A DNA stretch of 6,126 nt from Hominenteromicrobium gallistercoris (lineage in GTDB: Bacteria; Bacillota; Clostridia; Oscillospirales; Acutalibacteraceae). Under the pieces are notes generated by a model. The model saw only the letters and a list, made by a program, of their open reading frames with translations, made no database searches and had not been told where the DNA came from. The position numbers and the translations under genes are program-made. The stretch is from the NCBI GenBank assembly GCA_019119145.1, contig DWXR01000081.1:1-6126 (forward strand), written 5' to 3'. Below are positions 1 through 4,609 of the stretch, piece by piece. How positions within the stretch are numbered: position 1 is the first letter of the stretch; the number at the start of each line of letters is the position of its first letter.

Positions 1-1
1 C

Positions 2-754
2 GTCTGCGTCCTCCTCGCCTTCATCCCCTTTTTCCGCGGCAAGGCGCAGCTGCGGTTCTGCCGCCCGCGCTTCAGCCGCCGCATGATCCGCCAGATCATC
101 GCCTGCGGCAGCCCGAACTTTTTGAACAACATCGCCGGCCGCATCACTTCGATTCTGATGAACGCGATCCTCGTGCGCCTCGGCGGCGAGTCGGCCGTAT
201 CGGTTTACGGCGTGCTGATGTTCGCCGACGGCGTCGTTCAGCCGCTGCTGTACGGCATGTGCGACTCCCTGCAGCCCGCAGTCGGCTACAACTGGGGCGC
301 GCAGAAATACTCCCGCGTCCGCGCGATTGAGAAATGCTGCTTTGCGGCAAGCGCCGTCGTTTCGCTGCTGGCCGTCGCGGTCATCGCCCTGTTCCCGGAG
401 CAGATCACGAACCTGTTCGTCGCGGACGCCGACGCGGAATTCCTGCGCATCTCGGTCTGGGCGCTGCAGCTGTTCAGCCTGACCTACATCACCCGCTGGT
501 TCTCCTTCGCCACGCAGAGCTACATGCTGGCCGTCGAAAAGCCGCTGCCCGCCTCGCTGATCTCGGTGGGCACCGCGCTGGTCTTCCCCGTCCTGCTGAT
601 CGCCGTGCTGTGGCCGCTGGGCCTGACGGGCATCTGGCTCAACTTTGCGGGCACCGCGCTGCTCGCCGCCATCCTCTCGCTGATCATCCTGCGGAAAGTG
701 CGCAGCGAGCTGAACAAGCCGGACGTGGAAACGCAGGCCGCCGAACAGAACTGA
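2..754 (+). CDS. MATE family efflux transporter, C-terminal part (5' end outside window)
   Basis: This is the C-terminal 250 residues of a multidrug and toxin extrusion (MATE) transporter, an inner-membrane antiporter that exports drugs or metabolites using a Na+ or H+ gradient. The frame is open from base 2, so the ATG at 83 is an internal methionine (residue 28 of the visible part), not the start. MATE proteins are usually about 440-460 residues, so slightly less than half is missing to the left. Supporting sequence includes the loop SPNFLNNIAGR, the strongly MATE-like stretch SLQPAVGYNWGAQKYSRVR (about residues 87-105), and several hydrophobic helices after it. The tail is short and charged (RKVRSELNKPDVETQAAEQN). 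It converges on the yitT-like gene with only 17 bp between the stops and no clear terminator hairpin. The family call is secure; the substrate cannot be read from sequence. Confidence 0.93.
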   Translation, partial: VCVLLAFIPFFRGKAQLRFCRPRFSRRMIRQIIACGSPNFLNNIAGRITSILMNAILVRLGGESAVSVYGVLMFADGVVQPLLYGMCDSLQPAVGYNWGAQKYSRVRAIEKCCFAASAVVSLLAVAVIALFPEQITNLFVADADAEFLRISVWALQLFSLTYITRWFSFATQSYMLAVEKPLPASLISVGTALVFPVLLIAVLWPLGLTGIWLNFAGTALLAAILSLIILRKVRSELNKPDVETQAAEQN

Positions 755-771
755 ATTCCCGCCCTGTCCCC

Positions 772-1416
772 TCACGGGTCCGTCTGCGCGCCGCCCACGC
801 GGAACGTCTGGATGCGGTCGATCAGGAACGAGGAAAGCGTGACGGTGACGAGGGAAAACGCGATGCGCGAAATCGGGATATACGTCAGCGACAGCCCGAG
901 CACCGTGAGGTCCGTGAACAGGTAGGCGCGCGACAGGCGGCAGTGCGTCAGGCGGGAAATCGTCAGCGCGAGCGCGTCGTCGCCGCCGCTGGAGCCGCCC
1001 TGCCGCACGATCAGCCCGACGCCGACGCCGACGAAGATGCCGCCGAGCACGGCGGCGGCCAGCGGGTGGCCGGAAAGGTCGGGCAGCATCGGCGGGAACT
1101 GCTCCCAGAGCTTGTAAAACAGAGAGACGCTGCAGGTCGATATCACCGAGGTGCGGATAAACGCCCAGCCGAGATATTTGAACGCGAGCAGATAGCAGGC
1201 GGCGTCCAGAATCGGCGTGATCACGGCCGGCGAAATGCCGAGCCAGTGCTCCACAAGCAGCATGGCCCCGAGCACGCCGCCCTCCGTGATGCCGGTCCGC
1301 TGGTGGATATTGTGGATGCCGAAGGAGCAGATCGCCGCGCCGAGCACGATGATCGCCGTCTTTCTCCACGTCAGCCCCTGCACAAGTTTGTGCAGAAAAG
1401 CGCGAAATCTTGTCAA
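772..1416 (-). CDS. YitT family (DUF161) integral membrane protein, short form, TTG start
   Basis: Predicted 214-residue polytopic membrane protein of the YitT family, whose function is not established. Family-typical sequence is seen at about residues 31-50 (SFGIHNIHQRTGITEGGVLG), at 105-117 (EQFPPMLPDLSGH), and in the glycine-rich RQGGSSGGDDAL segment (138-149), between roughly five hydrophobic helices. Longer YitT proteins, around 280-290 residues, carry a cytoplasmic DUF2179 domain; this one ends just after the last helix and lacks it, as do other short clostridial members. I chose TTG at 1416-1414 because a near-perfect AAGGAGGG ends 6 bases upstream. In-frame ATGs further upstream (1464, and 1434 overlapping the Shine-Dalgarno) have no such site, and the one at 1464 lies upstream of the predicted transcription start. 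It is divergent from the MerR gene, whose likely operator sits in its promoter, so it is the probable regulatory target. Confidence 0.9.
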   Translation of the reverse strand: MTRFRAFLHKLVQGLTWRKTAIIVLGAAICSFGIHNIHQRTGITEGGVLGAMLLVEHWLGISPAVITPILDAACYLLAFKYLGWAFIRTSVISTCSVSLFYKLWEQFPPMLPDLSGHPLAAAVLGGIFVGVGVGLIVRQGGSSGGDDALALTISRLTHCRLSRAYLFTDLTVLGLSLTYIPISRIAFSLVTVTLSSFLIDRIQTFRVGGAQTDP

Positions 1417-1422
1417 AAAAAG

Positions 1423-1430
1423 CCCTCCTT
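1423..1430 (-). promoter_or_regulatory. Strong ribosome binding site that fixes the TTG start of the YitT gene
   Basis: On the minus strand AAGGAGGG occupies 1430-1423 and is followed after 6 bases by TTG (1416-1414) and the reading frame TRFRAF. This complements the 16S anti-Shine-Dalgarno almost fully. It lies inside the nominal extension of the frame to upstream ATGs, which argues against those starts. Confidence 0.8.
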
Positions 1431-1457
1431 GCATTTTATGCCGTCGAAAGCTATAAT
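1429..1457 (+). promoter_or_regulatory. Possible promoter of the MerR regulator gene
   Basis: A perfect -10 TATAAT at 1452-1457 is preceded at 17 bp by TTGCAT (1429-1434), a weak -35. It would start transcription near 1464, leaving a leader of about 29 nt with AAGGGGG at 1482-1488. A second TATAAT at 1473-1478 has no -35 and would leave only about 8 nt before the ATG, so I prefer the first. The two divergent promoters overlap, which fits shared control by one operator. Confidence 0.45.
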
Positions 1458-1483
1458 AAAGCATATAGTAACTATAATGTCAA
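1453..1483 (-). promoter_or_regulatory. MerR-type promoter of the YitT gene with 19-bp spacer
   Basis: Reading the minus strand, a perfect -35 TTGACA (1483-1478) is followed by exactly 19 bp and then TATTAT (1458-1453), which matches the -10 consensus in 5 of 6 positions. An over-long 19-20 bp spacer is the hallmark of promoters activated by MerR-family proteins, which untwist the DNA to realign the two boxes. Transcription would begin near 1446, giving a leader of about 30 nt before the TTG start. The adjacent divergent gene encodes a MerR regulator, which fits. Confidence 0.75.
1464..1476. promoter_or_regulatory. Perfect 6-1-6 palindrome, likely MerR operator
   Basis: TATAGT-A-ACTATA is a perfect inverted repeat lying wholly inside the 19-bp spacer of the YitT promoter and close to its centre. 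MerR-family dimers bind such dyads between the -35 and -10 boxes. The same site would overlap the predicted transcription start of the merR gene on the other strand, so autoregulation is likely. Confidence 0.7.
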
Positions 1484-1492
1484 GGGGGCCAT

Positions 1493-2347
1493 ATGGATAA
1501 TTTTTTCTCCATCGGCGAGCTTTCCAGATACCAGAACATCTCAAAGCAGACGCTGATCTATTACGACCGGATCGGGCTGTTCCGCCCCGCGTACGTGGAC
1601 CTCGACAACGGCTACCGCTACTACAGCGCCGGTCAGATCGATTACCTCGACACGATCCTGATCATGAAAAAAATGGGGTTTTCGCTGCGGGAGATCCGCG
1701 AACACATGCAGCACTATACCATCGACAGCAGCCTCGCCGTGCTGCGCCGGCAGCTCACCGTGCTGGAGCGGCAGATCGGCGAGCTGCGCCTGATCCAGAG
1801 CCGGCTGCTGCACCGCTGCACCCAGATGGAAAACGCCAAGGCCTGCATGGACCGGGAGGCCGGCGTGGTCGAGGAGGAGGCCGAAGCGCGCTGCATCCTG
1901 TGTCACGCGGTGGAAGCGCCGTACAGCCTGCGGGAAATCAGCATCGCGACCAAGCAGTGCTTTGCCGAGGCCTTTCAGAAAAACCTGCCCGTCTTTTTCC
2001 AGAGCGGCGTGATCGTGCCGCTGCAGCGCATCCGGGACGACCGGTTCACCGAGGCCTCCGCTGCCTTCCTGCCGATTGAAAAGCTGGACGGCGTTGCGAA
2101 CCTGCGTCAGCTTCCCGCCGGCCGGTGCGTGAGCCTGCTGCACGTCGGGGACTACCTCTCGATCGGCCGCTCCTACCACAAGCTCCTCGATTACTGCGCG
2201 GCACACGGTCTCGAGATCGTCTCGGATTCGTACGAGTTCTGCATCAACGATTACATCACGACCTACGACGAGAACGAATACATCACAAAAATCGTGTTTT
2301 ATGTCAAAGCGCCCACGCTGCCGGAGAAACGGAGGACTGCACCATGA
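1493..2347 (+). CDS. MerR family transcriptional regulator with GyrI-like effector domain (BmrR-type)
   Basis: Cytoplasmic DNA-binding regulator of 284 residues. Residues 5-70 form a MerR winged helix-turn-helix (FSIGELSRYQNISKQTLIYY, then DRIGLFRP and the wing NGYRYYSAGQIDYLD). Residues about 80-112 form a leucine- and arginine-rich dimerisation coiled coil. Residues about 130-272 resemble the GyrI-like ligand-binding domain of BmrR-type regulators, including the terminal pattern SYEFCINDYITTYDENEYIT, where Glu248 is in the position typical of the ligand-pocket acid. Family members bind bulky, often cationic or aromatic compounds and activate efflux genes. The start ATG follows AAGGGGG (1482-1488) by 4 bases. 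The likely target is the divergent yitT-like gene, with the neighbouring MATE gene a less certain second candidate. The ligand is unknown. Confidence 0.93.
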   Translation: MDNFFSIGELSRYQNISKQTLIYYDRIGLFRPAYVDLDNGYRYYSAGQIDYLDTILIMKKMGFSLREIREHMQHYTIDSSLAVLRRQLTVLERQIGELRLIQSRLLHRCTQMENAKACMDREAGVVEEEAEARCILCHAVEAPYSLREISIATKQCFAEAFQKNLPVFFQSGVIVPLQRIRDDRFTEASAAFLPIEKLDGVANLRQLPAGRCVSLLHVGDYLSIGRSYHKLLDYCAAHGLEIVSDSYEFCINDYITTYDENEYITKIVFYVKAPTLPEKRRTAP

Positions 2348-2360
2348 AACCCGCACAGAA

Positions 2361-2394
2361 AAGGGGACAGGCTGCACCGGACGCCTGTCCCCTT
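2361..2394. terminator. Bidirectional rho-independent terminator between merR and hxlR genes
   Basis: A perfect 12-bp stem, AAGGGGACAGGC (2361-2372) with GCCTGTCCCCTT (2383-2394), encloses a 10-nt loop. On the plus strand it starts 13 nt after the merR stop and is followed by CGTTTTATTTATT. On the minus strand it starts 8 nt after the hxlR stop and is followed by TTCTG, the stem itself ending in TT. It can therefore end both convergent transcripts. Confidence 0.9.
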
Positions 2395-2402
2395 CGTTTT
2401 AT

Positions 2403-2738
2403 TTATTCCACCGAGGCCTTGTAGTTCTCGCCCCAGTTCCACATCGCGTCGAGGATCGGCTTCAGGCTTCTCCCCAGCGCCGTGAGCGAATACTCCACGC
2501 GCGGCGGAACCTCGGGGTACACGGTGCGCGTGACCAGCCCGTTGCTCTCCATATCCCGCAGCTGCGCCGTCAGCACCTTCTGCGACACGCTGCCGATCGA
2601 CTTCTTCAGCTCGCCGAACCGCTTCGTCCCGGGCATCAGGTCGCGGAGGATCAGCACCTTCCACTTGTCCCCGATCAGGCTCAGCGTCGTTTCCACAGGA
2701 CAGGCCGGCAGCGTTTTCGCGGTTTTCTGTTCGTTCAT
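2403..2738 (-). CDS. HxlR family transcriptional regulator (winged helix), single N-terminal cysteine
   Basis: A 111-residue one-domain regulator of the HxlR family, close to the usual 100-120 residues. Diagnostic sequence includes CPVETTLSLIGDKWKVLILR (13-32), GTKRFGELKKSIGSVSQKVL (37-56) as the recognition-helix region, the LRDMESNGLVTR segment (60-71), and the wing PPRVEYSLTALGRSL (78-92). Cys13 is the only cysteine and sits where the redox-sensing cysteine of HxlR-type sensors such as YodB and HypR lies, so sensing of electrophiles, quinones, aldehydes or disulfide stress is possible. The start ATG has GGAGG (2752-2748) 9 bases upstream. It is divergent from the NAD(P)-binding protein gene, the usual arrangement for an HxlR repressor and its target. 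The inducer is not readable from sequence. Confidence 0.94.
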   Translation of the reverse strand: MNEQKTAKTLPACPVETTLSLIGDKWKVLILRDLMPGTKRFGELKKSIGSVSQKVLTAQLRDMESNGLVTRTVYPEVPPRVEYSLTALGRSLKPILDAMWNWGENYKASVE

Positions 2739-2760
2739 ATCAGACGGCCTCCGTTTTCAC

Positions 2761-2773
2761 ATATTGAAAATAT
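2761..2773. promoter_or_regulatory. ATATT-GAA-AATAT inverted repeat in the hxlR leader, possible operator
   Basis: A perfect 5-3-5 dyad lies just downstream of the predicted hxlR transcription start and upstream of its Shine-Dalgarno, where a bound repressor would block its own transcription. The sequence is AT-rich and short, so chance is possible. Confidence 0.35.
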
Positions 2774-2782
2774 TGCGCTTTG

Positions 2783-2811
2783 ATTTTAGCACACCGGTAA
2801 AGCGGAATCAA
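2783..2811 (-). promoter_or_regulatory. Sigma-70-type promoter of the HxlR gene
   Basis: On the minus strand TTGATT (2811-2806), a 17-bp spacer and TAAAAT (2788-2783) form a good vegetative promoter. Transcription would start near 2776, about 38 nt before the hxlR ATG. Confidence 0.7.
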
Positions 2812-2819
2812 GCGTTTCA

Positions 2820-2860
2820 CGGAAAAGCGCGCCGCCTACATTCGCGGAAAAGCGCGCCGC
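2820..2860. repeat. Two identical 16-bp direct repeats, period 25 bp
   Basis: CGGAAAAGCGCGCCGC occurs at 2820-2835 and exactly again at 2845-2860, separated by 9 bases (CTACATTCG). The pair lies immediately upstream of the hxlR promoter -35 and is followed by an A-tract/T-tract (2861-2871). The role is unknown; a regulator binding site or a short duplication are both possible. Confidence 0.75.
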
Positions 2861-2924
2861 AAAAAATTTTTGTAAAAAAGTTTTCTCAGCGTAAAATCCC
2901 GAAAAAACGCACGGCTGCGCAATC

Positions 2925-2967
2925 GTTTTCTTCCGGTAACTATCTATTGGTTTCTTTTGGGTAACTA
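2925..2967. repeat. GGTAACTA direct repeats, period 25 bp, possible regulator sites
   Basis: GGTAACTA occurs at 2935-2942 and 2960-2967. Each is preceded by a similar T-rich stretch (GTTTTCTTCC and GTTTCTTTTG), so the repeat unit is about 18 bp with 25-bp spacing. It sits 21 bp upstream of the -35 of the NAD(P)-binding protein gene. Binding by the adjacent HxlR protein is an inference. Confidence 0.5.
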
Positions 2968-2978
2968 CGGCACAATAA

Positions 2979-2998
2979 AGTGCTTACTTTACACTTCG
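2979..2998. promoter_or_regulatory. Candidate operator copy 1, overlapping the -35 box
   Basis: The 20-mer AGTGCTTACTTTACACTTCG spans the -35 and matches the sequence at the same place in the PNPOx-ferredoxin promoter (3821-3840) in 15 of 20 positions, including a continuous TACTTTAC. It also contains the inverted pair AAGTG (2978-2982) and CACTT (2992-2996). A repressor bound here would occlude the polymerase. Confidence 0.5.
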
Positions 2999-3016
2999 CG
3001 CTTACATGCGTATACT
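2988..3016 (+). promoter_or_regulatory. Promoter of the NAD(P)-binding protein gene
   Basis: TTTACA (2988-2993), a 17-bp spacer and TATACT (3011-3016) match the vegetative consensus well. Transcription would start near 3023, leaving a leader of about 82 nt. The leader contains a GAGGAGG at about 3030 that has no start codon at a usable distance. Confidence 0.75.
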
Positions 3017-3104
3017 GTAGGCAAGAGCTGAGGAGGACGGCCGCCCCGAGGCTCCAAGACCAAAAAACAACAGGAAAAGCGTTTTATGCAAGGAGGAACC
3101 CAAT

Positions 3105-3734
3105 ATGAAAATTGCAGTTGTTTGTGCGAACGGAAAAGCCGGTAAGCTGATCGTCCAGGAGGCCGTGAACAGAGGCCTCGACGTGACCGCCGTTGTCCGC
3201 GGGGAAGACCGGACTGCGGCGCAGAAGGTCCTGACGCGCGACCTCTTCGACCTGACGCGCGCCGACCTCGAGGGCTTCGACGTCGTCATCGACGCCTTCG
3301 GCGCATGGACCGAGGACACGCTCCCGCAGCACAGCACCTCTCTGAAGCACCTGTGCGACGTCCTCTCCGGCACAAGCACCCGGCTGCTCGTCGTGGGCGG
3401 CGCCGGCAGCCTGTACGTCAACCCCGAGCACACGGCCTGCGTCGCCGACGGCCCGGATTTCCCGGGCGTCTTCAAGCCGCTTGCCGCCGCGATGGCCAAG
3501 GCGCTCGGCGAGCTCCGCAGCCGCGGGGACGTGCAGTGGACTTACATCAGCCCCGCCGGAGACTTCCAGGCTGAGGGCGAGAGAACCGGCGAATACATTC
3601 TCGGCGGCGAGGAGCTCACGCTGAACAGCCGCGGGGAAAGCGTCATCAGCTACGCCGACTACGCCATCGCCATGATCGACGAAGCCGTGCAGGGCGACCA
3701 CATTCAAAAGCGCATCAGCGTTGTGCGGAAGTAA
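3105..3734 (+). CDS. NAD(P)-binding Rossmann-fold oxidoreductase-like protein (NmrA/YwnB-like, atypical SDR)
   Basis: A 209-residue soluble protein of the NAD(P)H-binding, NmrA/YwnB-like branch of the atypical short-chain dehydrogenases. The N terminus, MKIAVVCANGKAG, is the dinucleotide-binding strand-loop-helix. It is followed by DVTAVVRGEDR (26-36), the strand FDVVIDAFGAW (58-68), LLVVGGAGSLYV (94-105), the family motif WTYISPAGDF (145-154) with ERTGEY (159-164), and a C-terminal ISYADYAIAMIDE (181-193). There is no classical SDR catalytic YxxxK, as usual for this group, so catalytic activity is uncertain. Residue 7 is Cys where the GxxGxxG motif normally has its first Gly. The start is fixed by AAGGAGG (3090-3096), 8 bases upstream. 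The gene is divergent from hxlR and ends at its own hairpin, so it is probably monocistronic and under HxlR control. Confidence 0.9.
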   Translation: MKIAVVCANGKAGKLIVQEAVNRGLDVTAVVRGEDRTAAQKVLTRDLFDLTRADLEGFDVVIDAFGAWTEDTLPQHSTSLKHLCDVLSGTSTRLLVVGGAGSLYVNPEHTACVADGPDFPGVFKPLAAAMAKALGELRSRGDVQWTYISPAGDFQAEGERTGEYILGGEELTLNSRGESVISYADYAIAMIDEAVQGDHIQKRISVVRK

Positions 3735-3742
3735 ACAACGCC

Positions 3743-3776
3743 CGGGGCTGCCGAAACCGGCGGCCCCGCCGCTTTT
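3743..3776 (+). terminator. GC-rich terminator hairpin after the NAD(P)-binding protein gene
   Basis: CGGGGCTGCCG (3743-3753) pairs with CGGCGGCCCCG (3758-3768) over 11 bp, with one G-U pair and an AAAC loop, followed by CCGCTTTT. A competing 6-bp hairpin, CCGCCG/CGGCGG (3766-3771 with 3777-3782), overlaps it. The U-tract is short, so termination may be incomplete. Confidence 0.65.
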
Positions 3777-3820
3777 CGGCGGAACGCCATGGTTTCCAAA
3801 AGGAACCCGGGTTACAAACT

Positions 3821-3840
3821 TGTGCGTACTTTACGTTTTG
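3821..3840. promoter_or_regulatory. Candidate operator copy 2, overlapping the -35 box
   Basis: TGTGCGTACTTTACGTTTTG covers the -35 and agrees with the candidate operator at 2979-2998 in 15 of 20 positions, at the same offset from the -35. It contains a clean dyad, CGTA-CTT-TACG (3825-3835). The shared element suggests both genes answer to one regulator, most simply the HxlR protein encoded nearby. Confidence 0.5.
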
Positions 3841-3858
3841 CCGGTTCCGCGCTATGAT
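3830..3858 (+). promoter_or_regulatory. Promoter of the PNPOx-ferredoxin gene
   Basis: TTTACG (3830-3835), a 17-bp spacer and TATGAT (3853-3858) form a good promoter 24 bp before the start codon. Transcription would start near 3865, placing the Shine-Dalgarno AGGAGGTG (3867-3874) almost at the 5' end of the mRNA. Confidence 0.7.
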
Positions 3859-3881
3859 AGGGATACAGGAGGTGCGCTGCC

Positions 3882-4511
3882 ATGACCGCAACCGAAGTTT
3901 TGCAGTATTTACAGAAGGAAATCCACTCGACCGTCGCCGCCACCGTGGATGACGACGGCCTGCCCGCCACCTGCGCGATCGACGTGATGGACGCCGACGA
4001 AAACGGGCTGTACTTTCTGACCGCCCGGGGCAAGGGCTTTTACAGCCGGCTGAAGCGCCACGGGTACATCGCGCTGACCGGCATGAAGGGAAAGGACACG
4101 ATGTCCCGCGTCGCGGTTTCGGTCCGCGGCAGCGTGCGGGAGCTCGGCGATGAGCCGCTGCCGCGCCTGTTCGAAAAGAACCCGTACATGCGGGAGATCT
4201 ACCCCACGGCGGAATCCCGCAGGGCGCTCACGGTCTTTCAGCTCCATGCCGGGAGCGGCGAGTGGTTCGACCTTTCCAAAAAGCCCATCGAACGGTTTTC
4301 GTTCACCTTCGGGCAGGCCGAGGCGAAAGCGGAGGGCTACCGCATCACGTCCGCCTGCACCGGCTGCCGGGCCTGCGCCGCGGTCTGTCCGCAGGCGTGC
4401 ATCGATTTTTCCGCCGCGCCGGCGGTCATACGGCAGGCAAACTGCCTGCACTGCGGGAATTGCCTTGCGGCCTGCCCGCAGAACGCAGTCATTCGGGAGG
4501 GCTTAGTGTGA
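3882..4511 (+). CDS. PNPOx-like flavin-binding domain fused to a 2x[4Fe-4S] ferredoxin domain
   Basis: A 209-residue two-domain redox protein. Residues 1-145 resemble the pyridoxamine 5'-phosphate oxidase-like split-barrel fold, which usually binds FMN or F420: HSTVAATVDDDGLPATCAID (15-34), then LYFLTARGKGFYSRLKRHGYIALTG and the strand VAVSVRGSVREL. Residues 159-199 form a bacterial-type ferredoxin with two complete CxxCxxCxxxCP motifs: Cys159, 162, 165, 169 and Cys188, 191, 194, 198. Such a protein would pass electrons between the iron-sulfur clusters and a flavin. Fusions of this type occur in clostridia, but the physiological substrate is not established. AGGAGGTG (3867-3874) supports the ATG. 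It has its own promoter and is followed by the macrodomain gene in the same direction, with which it may be co-transcribed. Confidence 0.92.
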   Translation: MTATEVLQYLQKEIHSTVAATVDDDGLPATCAIDVMDADENGLYFLTARGKGFYSRLKRHGYIALTGMKGKDTMSRVAVSVRGSVRELGDEPLPRLFEKNPYMREIYPTAESRRALTVFQLHAGSGEWFDLSKKPIERFSFTFGQAEAKAEGYRITSACTGCRACAAVCPQACIDFSAAPAVIRQANCLHCGNCLAACPQNAVIREGLV

Positions 4512-4528
4512 AAAATACTTTTTCACAC
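4506..4528. repeat. Perfect inverted repeat overlapping the PNPOx-ferredoxin stop codon
   Basis: GTGTGAAAAA (4506-4515) pairs perfectly with TTTTTCACAC (4519-4528) around a TAC loop. The TGA stop codon lies within the left arm. The T-run is part of the stem and is not followed by more T residues, so this is not a standard rho-independent terminator. It could be a weak terminator, an mRNA 3'-end stabiliser or a protein-binding dyad. Confidence 0.7.
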
Positions 4529-4532
4529 ATGA

Positions 4533-4588
4533 TTTGTGCCTTTGCCGCGACGAGCAAAGCGGCAATCGGCTTCGCCGACCGGCACAAA
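4533..4588 (+). other. Predicted three-way-junction RNA fold before the macrodomain gene
   Basis: TTTGTGCC (4533-4540) pairs with GGCACAAA (4581-4588) and encloses two further hairpins: TTGCCGC/GCGGCAA (4542-4548 with 4559-4565) and TCGGC/GCCGA (4566-4570 with 4574-4578). Nearly every base of the 56-nt unit can pair. An alternative inner stem, CTTTGC/GCAAAG (4540-4545 with 4554-4559), competes with it. It ends 11 nt before the macrodomain Shine-Dalgarno. It could be a leader element of that gene, a processing site, or a copy of a dispersed intergenic repeat. I do not recognise a known riboswitch. Confidence 0.5.
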
Positions 4589-4609
4589 AAATAAGGTATG
4601 GTGATTTGT

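Noticed and set aside
755..771. Terminator between the convergent MATE and YitT genes
   Set aside because: The 17-bp gap shows no convincing stem-loop with a U-tract in either direction.
1473..1478. Second TATAAT box before merR
   Set aside because: No -35 lies at a proper distance and it would leave only about 8 nt before the start codon. It overlaps the palindrome and the reverse-strand -35, which explain its sequence.
334..1500. Long plus-strand open frame of 388 codons overlapping the MATE and YitT genes
   Set aside because: It is a GC-rich shadow frame. Its translation is arginine- and alanine-rich with no fold-like pattern, and both strands beneath it hold well-supported genes in other frames.
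1541..2377. Minus-strand open frame of 278 codons opposite merR
   Set aside because: It is a shadow of the MerR gene, which has clear domain motifs and a ribosome binding site. The opposite frame lacks both and crosses the terminator.
2344..2424. 26-codon frame starting at the ATG that overlaps the merR stop (ATGA)
   Set aside because: It consists mostly of the terminator hairpin sequence and runs into the hxlR gene. The ATGA overlap looks like translational coupling but nothing supports a peptide.
2870..2897. Possible extra plus-strand promoter TTGTAA-16-TAAAAT
   Set aside because: The match is modest and it lies in an A/T-tract where such boxes arise by chance. The promoter at 2988-3016 is much better placed and stronger.
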